Of a stretch of 64,000 nucleotides of DNA, positions 33,974-42,005 are shown piece by piece (positions within the stretch are counted from its first letter, which is position 1; each line of letters starts with the position of its first letter). Made by a program: the position numbers and the translations under genes. Source of the DNA: SPJN01 sp965229935 (GTDB lineage: Bacteria > Pseudomonadota > Alphaproteobacteria > SPJN01); the NCBI GenBank assembly GCA_965229935.1, contig CBDDKB010000002.1, forward strand, positions 2,232,001 to 2,296,000, written 5' to 3'. Below the pieces are notes generated by a model. The model ran no database searches, was not told the origin of the DNA, and saw nothing but the letters and a program-made list of their open reading frames with translations.

Positions 33974-35815
33974 ATGCCGAGCTATCGCGCCCCGGTCGAA
34001 GACTTCACCTTTGTATATGAAGACTTCCTGAAGATTTATGACAATAAGGACCTGCCCGGTTTTGACATGCTGGACCCTGAAACCGTTGACGCGGTTTTGA
34101 ACGGCGCGGGTAAAGTTGCCGAAGATGTTTGGGCACCTGCCAACCTGCCCGGCGATGCCGAAGGCTGCACCTTGGAAAATGGTGTTGTCCGCACACCGTC
34201 AGTATTTAAAGACGCTTATAAGGCTTGGGCCGAAGGTGGCTGGTCATCCGTTGGTGCTGATCCGCAATGGGGCGGCATGGGCATGCCGGGCATTATCTCT
34301 ACCGCTGTGACGGAAATGGGTGTGGCGTCAAACCATGCCCTGTCCATGTATTTCGGTCTAACAGGCGCTGCCTATTCTGCGATTGCCGGGATTGCGCCGC
34401 AGGAAATGAAAGAAATGTATGTGCCCAAAATGGTGTCCGGCGAATGGTGCGGTACCATGAACTTAACGGAACCTCATTGCGGTACTGACCTGAAGCTGAT
34501 GCGGACAAAGGCTGAACCGCAGGAAGATGGCACCTATCGTTTGACCGGGACCAAGATCTTTATCTCAGGCGGTGATCATGATCTGGCTGACAACATCATC
34601 CATATGGTGATTGCAAAAGTACCGGGCGAAGATGGCAAACTTGCCAACGATCTTAGCACCGTCAACTTCTTCCTGGTTCCCAAGTTCCTTGTGAACCCTG
34701 ATGGATCATTGGGCGAACGCAATGGCGTGACCGTTGGGTCCATCGAAAAGAAGATGGGCATTAAAGGGTCAGCTACTTGCGTGCTGAACTTTGAAAATGC
34801 CGTTGCATGGAAATTGGGTGGTGAGCCCAAGGTTAAGAAAGACGCCGATGGCAAGGAGCGCAAATCAAGCTCTGCCGGTATGGCAGGCATGTTCCAGATG
34901 ATGAACATGGCCCGTGTTGGCGTTGGCATGCAGGGCATGGCGTTGGCATCCGTCGCCTACCAGAATGCGCTTGAGTATACAAAGGAACGTATTCAGGGCC
35001 GCTCGCTAACAGGTAAGAAATTCCCCGATCAGGCTGCTGACCCGATTATCGTTCATCCTGATGTGCGCCGCATGCTGATGACCTGTAAGTCATTTGTCGA
35101 AGGGGGCCGCGCCTTCACCATGTATCTGAACATGGAATTCGCAAAGGCCCGCGCAGGCCGCGAGGACGCCAAGGCAGATCTTGGCATGTTGCTGACACCT
35201 GTCCTGAAAGCCTATTTCACTGACATGGGTTTTGAATGCACCAACATGGCGATGCAGTGCTTTGGTGGTCATGGCTTTATCCACGACAATGGCATGGAAC
35301 AGTTTGTGCGCGATTCACGCATCCTGCCGATCTATGAAGGGGCCAATGGCGTTCAGGCACTTGACCTTGTGGGCCGCAAGCTGTTGGGCGATGGCGGCAA
35401 GGCCTATCGCGATTATGTTGAGTTGATCGAAACATATCTGGCCGACAATAAGGATGATAAGGGCGTGGCATTGATCGCCCCTGCCCTTCAGCGCGGTCTT
35501 GATGATTTGAAGGCAGGCACACAATGGCTGTTCGATAATCTGGCGCAGAACCCTGAAAATGCCGGCGGTGTCTCAGCCTCCTACCTGCGGATCTTTGGCG
35601 TTGTGACGCTGGGCTTCATGTGGGCAGGCATGGCCAAGGCTGCACAAGAAGCGTTGGACAGCGGCAATGGCCGTCAGTCAGATGACTTCTATAAGGCTAA
35701 ATTGGTTTGCGCACGTTTCTGGGCAGAACAGATGATGCCGGAAACAGCCTCTCACCTTATGAAGATGCAGGGCGGTGCAGATGTGATGATGGAACTGACC
35801 GCTGAACAGTTCTAA
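33974..35815 (+). CDS. Acyl-CoA dehydrogenase with C-terminal extension (DmdC/FadE-type)
   Basis: 613 residues. The N-terminal MPSYRAPVED, middle MNLTEPHCGTDL (FAD/substrate loop) and GIKGSATCVLNFENA, and C-terminal FGGHGFIHDNGMEQFVRD...LPIYEGANGVQALDLVGRKL are those of the long acyl-CoA dehydrogenases with PF12806 extension. Glu455 in IYEGANG is the expected catalytic base. The group includes 3-methylmercaptopropionyl-CoA dehydrogenase (DmdC) of DMSP demethylation, but also general fatty acyl-CoA dehydrogenases. No other dmd gene is nearby, so I do not assign dmdC. Highly biased codon use suggests strong expression. Confidence 0.85.
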   Translation: MPSYRAPVEDFTFVYEDFLKIYDNKDLPGFDMLDPETVDAVLNGAGKVAEDVWAPANLPGDAEGCTLENGVVRTPSVFKDAYKAWAEGGWSSVGADPQWGGMGMPGIISTAVTEMGVASNHALSMYFGLTGAAYSAIAGIAPQEMKEMYVPKMVSGEWCGTMNLTEPHCGTDLKLMRTKAEPQEDGTYRLTGTKIFISGGDHDLADNIIHMVIAKVPGEDGKLANDLSTVNFFLVPKFLVNPDGSLGERNGVTVGSIEKKMGIKGSATCVLNFENAVAWKLGGEPKVKKDADGKERKSSSAGMAGMFQMMNMARVGVGMQGMALASVAYQNALEYTKERIQGRSLTGKKFPDQAADPIIVHPDVRRMLMTCKSFVEGGRAFTMYLNMEFAKARAGREDAKADLGMLLTPVLKAYFTDMGFECTNMAMQCFGGHGFIHDNGMEQFVRDSRILPIYEGANGVQALDLVGRKLLGDGGKAYRDYVELIETYLADNKDDKGVALIAPALQRGLDDLKAGTQWLFDNLAQNPENAGGVSASYLRIFGVVTLGFMWAGMAKAAQEALDSGNGRQSDDFYKAKLVCARFWAEQMMPETASHLMKMQGGADVMMELTAEQF

Positions 35816-35840
35816 TAGCACTGACATTTGAATTTGAAGG

Positions 35841-35870
35841 GGCCGGGTCATATAGTTGATCCGGCCTTTT
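35841..35870 (+). terminator. Intrinsic terminator after the acyl-CoA dehydrogenase
   Basis: GGCCGGGTCA-TATAGT-TGATCCGGCC (one G-U pair) followed by TTTT. Confidence 0.8.
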
Positions 35871-35888
35871 CTTTTGGGGGACTGACTG

Positions 35889-36482
35889 ATGACTGCACCA
35901 ATCGTGAAGCAAGCGACCAAGGCGGACGTTGAAAAAGTGGCAGAGATTTTGGCGGACGGCTTTTATGACGATCCGCCCATGACCTGGTGTTGCAATGGGG
36001 TCCATGCGATCCGACCCTTGATGCGTTTGCTGACGCAGCGGGTTTATTTGCCCCACGGGTTTGTCACGATTACCGAAGAACAGAATGGCGCGGCCACATG
36101 GCTGCCAGCGGGGACGCGCGCGCCATTTGATCCGCTGACAATGGCCTTGGCGGGAATTGTAACGGTTCGTCATGGGGGTCTAACGGCGGCGACCCGGTCA
36201 ACAAAATTTGCAAACTATATGAATAGCCATCACCCTGAGGAGCCGCATTATTACCTGTTCACCATCGCAACCACGCAGGCCGCGCGGGGCAAAGGTGTTG
36301 GCGGTGCCGTGTTGAAAGACGGGCTGGCGCGCGCTGATGCAGAAGGTGTCGGCACCTATCTAGAAAATTCAAAGGAACAAAATTTGGGCTTTTATCAGGC
36401 CCACGGGTTTGAGCTGATGGATAAGGTGTTCCCGGTTGAAGGCGGTCCGCCCATGTGGCGGATGTTCCGCCAACCAAAGTAA
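35889..36482 (+). CDS. GNAT family N-acetyltransferase
   Basis: 197 residues. The acetyl-CoA-binding A motif is AARGKGVGGAVLKDGLARAD (about residues 130-149), followed by the beta-bulge region FYQAHGFELMD and a C-terminus ending MWRMFRQPK. Substrate unknown. The last ten codons and stop belong to the first unit of a 30-bp tandem repeat that continues past the stop codon. It follows the acyl-CoA dehydrogenase terminator by 18 bp. Confidence 0.85.
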   Translation: MTAPIVKQATKADVEKVAEILADGFYDDPPMTWCCNGVHAIRPLMRLLTQRVYLPHGFVTITEEQNGAATWLPAGTRAPFDPLTMALAGIVTVRHGGLTAATRSTKFANYMNSHHPEEPHYYLFTIATTQAARGKGVGGAVLKDGLARADAEGVGTYLENSKEQNLGFYQAHGFELMDKVFPVEGGPPMWRMFRQPK

Positions 36483-36544
36483 GAGTGGCGGATGTTCCGC
36501 CAACCAAAGTAAGAGTGGCGGATGTTCCGCCATCCAGAATAATA
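36455..36544. repeat. Three tandem 30-bp units starting inside the GNAT gene
   Basis: Units 36455-36484 and 36485-36514 are identical; 36515-36544 is degenerate in its second half. Each unit contains TGGCGGA-TGT-TCCGCCA, a 7-bp-stem hairpin. The TAA stop is within unit 1, so units 2 and 3 are untranslated copies of the gene end. They fill the gap to the convergent monooxygenase gene and may act as mRNA 3 prime end hairpins. Confidence 0.9.
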
Positions 36545-36550
36545 GAAAGC

Positions 36551-37819
36551 CTAAAGCCGATCGCCCTGCATTAAACGGGGCAAGGGTCCGGTTGCGGCCT
36601 GTGCCTCTGCCATCAGGCGGCGCTTAACAGGTTCAAGCCGGTCAACAAGGGCAAGGCCGACATCGCGCACAACGCGCAGGATTGGATTGTCGTTCGAGAA
36701 CAGCCTATTTAACCCATCCGTTACAATTGCCATGCCCAGCGTGTCGGCACGCCGCCATTTTTCATAGCGGCTGAGAACGGCAGGGCTGCCCCAATCAAGC
36801 CCAAGGCGGGAGGCATCGACGATCACTTCGGCAAGCGCAGCAGCGTCTTTCAAGCCAAGGTTCATCCCCTGCCCTGCCAATGGATGCACAACATGGGCGG
36901 CGTCGCCGATAAGCGCGGCGCGCGGGCCCGCAAAGTCCAGCGCCTGCTGATAGCGCAAGGGATAGGAATAGCGCGGCCCAACCGGGGCAACGGCGCCGAG
37001 ATAGTCACCAAACCGCTTGCGCAGCTCTTCTGTAAAGCGATCCTCATCAAGCGCCATGATGGTTTCGGCAACGTCTGTTGCCTCAGTCCAAACAAGTGAG
37101 GCGCGATGTGCGCCGCTTGCAGGATCATCAGGTAGGGGCAGCACAGCGAACGGGCCGCCGGGCAGGAAATATTCCTGTGCAACGCCGTGATGGGGCAAGT
37201 CATGTTCAACCGTGGTGACAATGCCCTTTTGCTTATAGTCCCACCCGGTCACTTCAAATCCCAATGCCTTGCGTGTCGGGGACATGGCCCCTTCGGCGGC
37301 CACGATAAGGGGCGTGGTAATGCGATTGCCATTATTCAGCGTGATGGTGACCGCCCGATCCTGCCTATCAAGGTCAGTCAGTTCAACAGAATGCAGTAAA
37401 TCGCAATGGGCAGCGGCTGCAACGCGATCCAGCAGGGATTTGCGGATATAGCGATGCTCTACCATATGGGCCAGGGGTGTCCCGGTGGCTGATTTGCGGT
37501 GATCGAAATGAAGGTAAAGCGGCGCTGCCCCTTCGCTGACCCGGCCATCGGTCACCAAAATATCATTCATCGGCTGGGCATGGGGGGCAATCTTCTCCCA
37601 CGCGCCCAGTGCGGTCAAAAATTGGCGTTGGCCATGGGCAATAGATAAGGCGCGGCCGTCAAACCGGTCCCAATCAATCTTGGCGGGGTCCTGCCGTTCA
37701 ATAATGGCGGTGCGCATCCCGGCCTGATCAAGGGCTAACCCAAGCGCCAGGCCTACAACGCCGCCACCGACGATGACGCAATCATATTGGGTTGAATTTT
37801 GGGCAGCTTGATTAGTCAT
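36551..37819 (-). CDS. UbiH/UbiF/COQ6-family FAD-dependent monooxygenase
   Basis: 422 residues. FAD-binding Rossmann motif CVIVGGGVVGLALGLALDQA at the N-terminus, DG motif region, and ALIGDAAHVVHPLAGQGMNL (residues about 305-324), the hallmark of ubiquinone hydroxylases. It probably hydroxylates a ubiquinone ring position; which one cannot be read, since alphaproteobacterial members (UbiH, UbiL, UbiM and others) differ in regiospecificity. coq7, another ring hydroxylase of the pathway, lies 16 kb away. Confidence 0.88.
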   Translation of the reverse strand: MTNQAAQNSTQYDCVIVGGGVVGLALGLALDQAGMRTAIIERQDPAKIDWDRFDGRALSIAHGQRQFLTALGAWEKIAPHAQPMNDILVTDGRVSEGAAPLYLHFDHRKSATGTPLAHMVEHRYIRKSLLDRVAAAAHCDLLHSVELTDLDRQDRAVTITLNNGNRITTPLIVAAEGAMSPTRKALGFEVTGWDYKQKGIVTTVEHDLPHHGVAQEYFLPGGPFAVLPLPDDPASGAHRASLVWTEATDVAETIMALDEDRFTEELRKRFGDYLGAVAPVGPRYSYPLRYQQALDFAGPRAALIGDAAHVVHPLAGQGMNLGLKDAAALAEVIVDASRLGLDWGSPAVLSRYEKWRRADTLGMAIVTDGLNRLFSNDNPILRVVRDVGLALVDRLEPVKRRLMAEAQAATGPLPRLMQGDRL

Positions 37820-38034
37820 GGCCGGATAGTGCCTTGCGAGAGGGGGCTCTGTCTATGAATTGTGCCACGATTAGAAGCATTTGGCTGATCTGCCGCAGCG
37901 TTTATGCTCAATATTTGTGCGATGGCGCTTTTTTGTGCAATTTTGAGGCGGACTCTGCTAGGCTTATTCCGGACTCAGTAGGAATGAGTCTGTGGATTTG
38001 TGTAACATGTTGATTAACAACGTTTTTTAAAAAC

Positions 38035-38050
38035 TGGCACGCTTCCTGCT
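38035..38050 (+). promoter_or_regulatory. Sigma-54 promoter of glnK-amtB
   Basis: TGGCACG-CTTC-CTGCT (38035-38050) matches the -24/-12 consensus TGGCACG-N4-TTGCW with one mismatch and correct GG/GC spacing. The start site would be near 38062, 51 bp before the glnK ATG. A GACTCA-N7-TGAGTC palindrome (37972-37990) sits about 45 bp upstream; it does not match the NtrC consensus. Nitrogen-limitation control through NtrC is the expected mode for this gene pair. Confidence 0.75.
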
Positions 38051-38112
38051 TTTATGGGGCGTGTTTGCAGAATTAAATCTGTATGAGTTTAACCGTCGAA
38101 AGGATTGATGAC

Positions 38113-38451
38113 ATGAAACTCGTTATGGCCGTCATTAAGCCGTTCAAACTCGATGAAGTGCGTGAAGCACTGACATCAATGGGTGTTGAAGGGCTGACAG
38201 TGACAGAAGTAAAGGGCTATGGCCGGCAAAAGGGCCATACCGAGATTTATCGCGGGGCCGAATACGCCGTTAGCTTCTTGCCGAAGCTGAAGGTTGAAGT
38301 GGTCGTTGGATCAGATCTGGTGGATGGCGTGATCGACGCAATCACCGGTGCTGCGAAAACAGGCCAAATCGGTGACGGGAAAATCTTTGTTGCCGACGTT
38401 GATAAAGTGGTCCGCATCCGGACCGGCGAAACCGACAGTGACGCGCTTTAA
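38113..38451 (+). CDS. glnK: Nitrogen regulatory protein P-II (GlnK type)
   Basis: 112 residues from the ATG at 38113; the frame is open from 38083. Signatures KGYGRQKGHTEIYRGAEY with the uridylylated Tyr51 in the T-loop, and the C-terminal GKIFVADVDKVVRIRTGE. PII trimers sense 2-oxoglutarate, ATP/ADP and, by uridylylation, glutamine. Coupling with amtB 36 bp downstream points to GlnK, the form that plugs AmtB when ammonium rises. Confidence 0.93.
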   Translation: MKLVMAVIKPFKLDEVREALTSMGVEGLTVTEVKGYGRQKGHTEIYRGAEYAVSFLPKLKVEVVVGSDLVDGVIDAITGAAKTGQIGDGKIFVADVDKVVRIRTGETDSDAL

Positions 38452-38487
38452 GCCGCGGTCCTGATTTAGCTGAGGAGTAAATCAATC

Positions 38488-39801
38488 ATGAAACTCAAAT
38501 CCACACTTCTGGGTCTGTCGGCAACCGCCGCTGCCCTGCTGGTGGCGGGCCCGGCTTTGGCCGAAGTTCCCGGCGAAAGCCAGTTCGTTTTTAACAGTTT
38601 CCTTTTCCTTGTATGTGGCTTCCTGGTCATGTTCATGGCAGCAGGCTTTGCCATGCTGGAAGCAGGCTTGGTGCGCACCAAAAATGTTGCAACAATCTGC
38701 TTGAAAAATATCTCACTCTATTCCGTTGCCGGTCTGATGTACTGGATCATCGGTTACAACCTGATGTATTCGGGTGTTGACGGTGGTTATTTCGGCACTT
38801 GGTTCTCACCTTGGAGTGCAGGTGAAGTACAGACTGCAGATTTCGCTGGCGCCTATGCCGCGGGTTCTGACTGGTTCTTCCAGATGGTGTTCTGTGCAAC
38901 AACAGCCTCAATCGTGTCTGGTACTGTTGCAGAACGTATCAAGTTCTGGCCGTTCATGATCTTCATCACCATCTTGACCGGCGTGATCTATCCGATCGTC
39001 GGGTCCTGGCAGTGGGGCGGCGGCTTCCTGTCAGAAGCTGGCTTTAACGACTTTGCTGGTTCCACATTGGTTCACTCAACCGGTGGCTGGGCCGCTTTGG
39101 TTGGCGCCATCATCCTGGGTGCCCGTAAAGGCAAGTTCGGTGCAGACGGGTCCATCAACCCGATGCCCGGTTCAAACCTGCCGCTTGCTACATTGGGTAC
39201 GTTCATCCTGTGGCTTGGTTGGTTCGGCTTCAATGGCGGTTCACAGCTTGCCCTTGGTACCGCGTCAGACGCCCATGATGTTTCCAACATCTTCATCAAC
39301 ACCAATATTGCGGCTGCCGCCGGTGTTGTTGCTGCGGTTATCTTGACCCAGATCCTGTACAAGAAGATCGACCTGACAATGGCATTGAACGGCGCGCTTG
39401 CCGGTCTGGTGTCTATTACGGCTGAACCTCTTGCACCTTCAATCGGTCAGGCTGCCCTGATCGGTGCCGTTGGTGGCGTTCTGGTTGTTATTGCAGTGCC
39501 GCTGCTTGATAAGCTGAAGATTGACGACGTTGTTGGTGCCGTTTCCGTTCACTTGGTTGCCGGTATCTGGGGCACGATGATTGTGCCGCTGTCAAATGAC
39601 GGTGCAACCTTCGGTGCGCAGGCTTATGGTGTTGGTGCAGTTGCAGTCTTCACCGTGGTAGCAAGTGCCGTATTGTGGACATTGCTGAAAGTGACCATCG
39701 GTATCCGTACCAGCGAAGAGGACGAGTATAACGGCCTCGACCAAGCTGAGCTTGGCCTGGAAGCATACCCGGAATTCGGTCACGGCTCCCAGAAGATCTA
39801 A
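38488..39801 (+). CDS. amtB: Ammonium transporter AmtB with signal peptide
   Basis: 437 residues. A cleaved signal (MKLKSTLLGLSATAAALLVA...ALA) precedes eleven membrane helices. Amt motifs include FMAAGFAMLEAGLVRTKN, DFAGSTLVHSTGGWAALVGA, LWLGWFGFNGGS and the twin-His pore residues in VHSTGG and VSVHLVAGIWG. The C-terminal tail DEYNGLDQAELGLEAYPEF is the GlnK-interacting region. Co-transcribed with glnK from the sigma-54 promoter and closed by a terminator. Confidence 0.95.
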   Translation: MKLKSTLLGLSATAAALLVAGPALAEVPGESQFVFNSFLFLVCGFLVMFMAAGFAMLEAGLVRTKNVATICLKNISLYSVAGLMYWIIGYNLMYSGVDGGYFGTWFSPWSAGEVQTADFAGAYAAGSDWFFQMVFCATTASIVSGTVAERIKFWPFMIFITILTGVIYPIVGSWQWGGGFLSEAGFNDFAGSTLVHSTGGWAALVGAIILGARKGKFGADGSINPMPGSNLPLATLGTFILWLGWFGFNGGSQLALGTASDAHDVSNIFINTNIAAAAGVVAAVILTQILYKKIDLTMALNGALAGLVSITAEPLAPSIGQAALIGAVGGVLVVIAVPLLDKLKIDDVVGAVSVHLVAGIWGTMIVPLSNDGATFGAQAYGVGAVAVFTVVASAVLWTLLKVTIGIRTSEEDEYNGLDQAELGLEAYPEFGHGSQKI

Positions 39802-39849
39802 TCTGAATGGCCAAGGGGGCTTTACCCTCCTGACTTAACGATAGCGCGA

Positions 39850-39879
39850 AAGGCCCCTGATTATTTCAGGGGCCTTTTT
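39850..39879 (+). terminator. Intrinsic terminator after amtB
   Basis: AAGGCCCCTGA-TTATT-TCAGGGGCCTT, a perfect 11-bp stem followed by TTT. Confidence 0.9.
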
Positions 39880-40009
39880 GCATGGCGCGGCGCGGCTTGG
39901 GGCAGCGGCTGGCGGGTTTCTGAGAAAGCGCAGAAAACAGCGGCAATTCTGTCTCAACGCCAATCCCTGATTAAAAAACAGGCAGAAGAAGCGCACACGA
40001 TTAAATCAT

Positions 40010-40025
40010 GTGCATTTTCCTTGCA
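40010..40025 (+). promoter_or_regulatory. Possible sigma-54-like promoter of second ammonium transporter
   Basis: GTGCAT-TTTCC-TTGCA (40010-40025): the -12 element TTGCA is perfect and the spacing is right, but the -24 lacks its GG. The start site would be about 50 bp before the ATG at 40087, the same layout as glnK. Weak evidence by sequence alone. Confidence 0.4.
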
Positions 40026-40086
40026 ATGTGAGTGTTCATGGCTATTCTTGGGCCACTTTTCAATTGAAATGGCTTGGAGAGCTGAC

Positions 40087-41319
40087 ATGGAAGCATTTCA
40101 AACAGGTGGCGACGTCTTTTTTGTCCTGATGGGGGCAATTTTGGTGTTCGCGATGCATGGCGGGTTTGCCTTTTTGGAGGTCGGCACTGTCCGGCGTAAA
40201 AATCAGGTCAATGCACTGGTCAAAATCTTCTTCGATTTTTGTACCTCAACCTTAGTTTATTTCTTTATCGGTTATGGCGTCGCCTATGGCATCGACTTTT
40301 TGGTCAATGCCAAGGTCCTGACGGGCGAGATGGATGTCGAAGGGTATGAATTCACCAAATCAGGGTATGATCTGGTCAAATTCTTCTTCCTTCTGACATT
40401 TGCCGCAGCGGTGCCTGCCATTATTTCAGGCGGTATTGCGGAGCGTGCAAAATTCTGGCCACAGGCATTCGCCACGGCACTGATCGTTGCCTTTATCTAT
40501 CCCTTGTTTGAAGGCATGATTTGGGGAGGCAATTTTGGTCTGCAAAGCTTCTTGGCAGAAACCTTCGGGGCAGAGCTTCATGACTTTGCAGGGTCAGTTG
40601 TTGTGCATGGTGTCGGCGGGTGGATCGCGCTTGCCGCTGTCATCCAATTAGGCCCGCGCATGGGCCATTTCCGCAAAGACGGCAAGGTTGTCGGTATTCC
40701 GCCGTCAAACATTCCCTTCCTTGCGCTTGGTTCATGGATGCTGTGCGTCGGCTGGTTCGGCTTTAACGTGATGTCAGCAGGTGAAGTTGCCGGGATCAAC
40801 GGTCTTGTCGCCATGAATTCACTGCTGGCAATGGTTGGTGGTTTAGTCGCTGCGACATTGGTCGGTAAGAACGACCCGGGCTTTGTCCACAATGGTGCCT
40901 TGGCAGGTCTTGTTGCCGTGTGCGCAGGGTCTGACATTATGCACCCACTTGGTGCCTTGGCAGTCGGTGTCGTTGCAGGCGGTCTGTTCGTTTACATGTT
41001 CCAGGTCTGTCACGAAAAGCTAAAGATTGATGATGTGTTGGGCGTGTGGCCCCTGCATGGTCTGTGCGGCCTGTGGGGCGGTATCGCTGCGGGCATCTTT
41101 GGCCTTGAAGCATTGGGCGGTTTGGGCGGCGTGACATTCGCAGCCCAATTGGTCGGCACGTTGATCGGCTGTGCCTATGCCTTTGTCGCCGGATTGATCA
41201 TCTATACGGCGCTTAAGATGACAACTGGCATCCGGCTGACCGAAGAGGAAGAGGCAATGGGCGCTGACCTTGCCATCCATAAAATCGGTGCCTATCCCGA
41301 AGATGATTTGATGCGCTAG
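40087..41319 (+). CDS. Second ammonium transporter (Amt family)
   Basis: 410 residues from the ATG at 40087, preceded by GGAGAG; the in-frame TTG at 40021 is unlikely. It lacks the cleaved signal peptide of the first Amt. Motifs FAMHGGFAFLEVGTVRRKNQ, DFAGSVVVHGVGGWIALAAV, CVGWFGFNVMSAG and VWPLHGLCGLWGG are Amt-type with both pore histidines. Only moderately similar to the neighbouring AmtB, so it is an old paralogue rather than a recent duplicate. It may serve as a sensor or a transporter of different affinity. Confidence 0.92.
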   Translation: MEAFQTGGDVFFVLMGAILVFAMHGGFAFLEVGTVRRKNQVNALVKIFFDFCTSTLVYFFIGYGVAYGIDFLVNAKVLTGEMDVEGYEFTKSGYDLVKFFFLLTFAAAVPAIISGGIAERAKFWPQAFATALIVAFIYPLFEGMIWGGNFGLQSFLAETFGAELHDFAGSVVVHGVGGWIALAAVIQLGPRMGHFRKDGKVVGIPPSNIPFLALGSWMLCVGWFGFNVMSAGEVAGINGLVAMNSLLAMVGGLVAATLVGKNDPGFVHNGALAGLVAVCAGSDIMHPLGALAVGVVAGGLFVYMFQVCHEKLKIDDVLGVWPLHGLCGLWGGIAAGIFGLEALGGLGGVTFAAQLVGTLIGCAYAFVAGLIIYTALKMTTGIRLTEEEEAMGADLAIHKIGAYPEDDLMR

Positions 41320-41342
41320 CATCAACCTAGCACAAATTTTAA

Positions 41343-41375
41343 GGGCGGTAGGATGATGATCCTGCCGCCCTTTTT
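41343..41375 (+). terminator. Intrinsic terminator after second Amt gene
   Basis: GGGCGGTAGGAT-GATG-ATCCTGCCGCCC (one G-U pair) followed by TTTTT. Confidence 0.88.
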
Positions 41376-41400
41376 GTGTCTTGTTTGTTTGGTTCAGGCT

Positions 41401-41835
41401 TTAATAATCGAGGGCCACTTTTTGTGTTGCGCCGTCTTCGGGCACGTTAAAGCGGGCGTCCTCGATTTTAGGTGGTGCCATATTGATTTTGGCCCCGTTG
41501 GAAAAGCCGATCCCTTCTTTGGGAAGGCCAAGGAAACTCCGGTCCAGATCGTCATTGCCATTGGCATCGTGAAAAATAACAAAGCCATAATTGCCCGGTT
41601 CCACATCCTCAATCGTCAGGGTGACGGCGCCTTTTTGGGCAGGGGCCGCAGCGGTATAGGCCTGCGCACCTTCTTCTTCAGACAGGAAATTATGTTCCTT
41701 ATAGACCGCCAGAATGACCCGGCCTTTTGCCTTTTCAACATTTTCGGCAACAACGGTCAGCGTTGCGGCACTTGCGGGCAGGGCAGTTGCCATAAAGCCA
41801 ATAGCGGCCAACCCGGTGAATAGTGATTTGATCAT
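41401..41835 (-). CDS. DUF2141 domain-containing periplasmic protein
   Basis: 144 residues with a clear signal peptide (cleavage near ASA-ATL, residue 24). Motifs KGRVILAVYKEHNFL, EPGNYGFVIFHDANGNDDLD and PKEGIGFSNGA are diagnostic of DUF2141, a beta-sandwich secreted family of unknown function. The gene stands alone, convergent with the Amt gene and divergent from phoX. Confidence 0.88.
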   Translation of the reverse strand: MIKSLFTGLAAIGFMATALPASAATLTVVAENVEKAKGRVILAVYKEHNFLSEEEGAQAYTAAAPAQKGAVTLTIEDVEPGNYGFVIFHDANGNDDLDRSFLGLPKEGIGFSNGAKINMAPPKIEDARFNVPEDGATQKVALDY

Positions 41836-42005
41836 GATATGCTCCCCAAAATAGTCGGCTGCATCCTGCCTTTGATCGTCAGGACGCGCAAGCGGGTTTT
41901 GGGCGGCTTTATCCGGGAGGGGGTTTCACTTGCGCCTCTGTCATGGTCCCGTCGCATAATCTGCGCTAGGCTGGCTGTTGAGTTCGGGGATGTAGGATCA
42001 GGGCT

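Noticed and set aside
33974..35815. dmdC (DMSP demethylation) as a firm gene name
   Set aside because: The sequence fits the wider long acyl-CoA dehydrogenase group equally well and no dmdA, dmdB or dmdD is in the window.
36455..36544. CRISPR-like array
   Set aside because: The 30-bp units are directly adjacent with no spacers, and the first lies inside a coding sequence.
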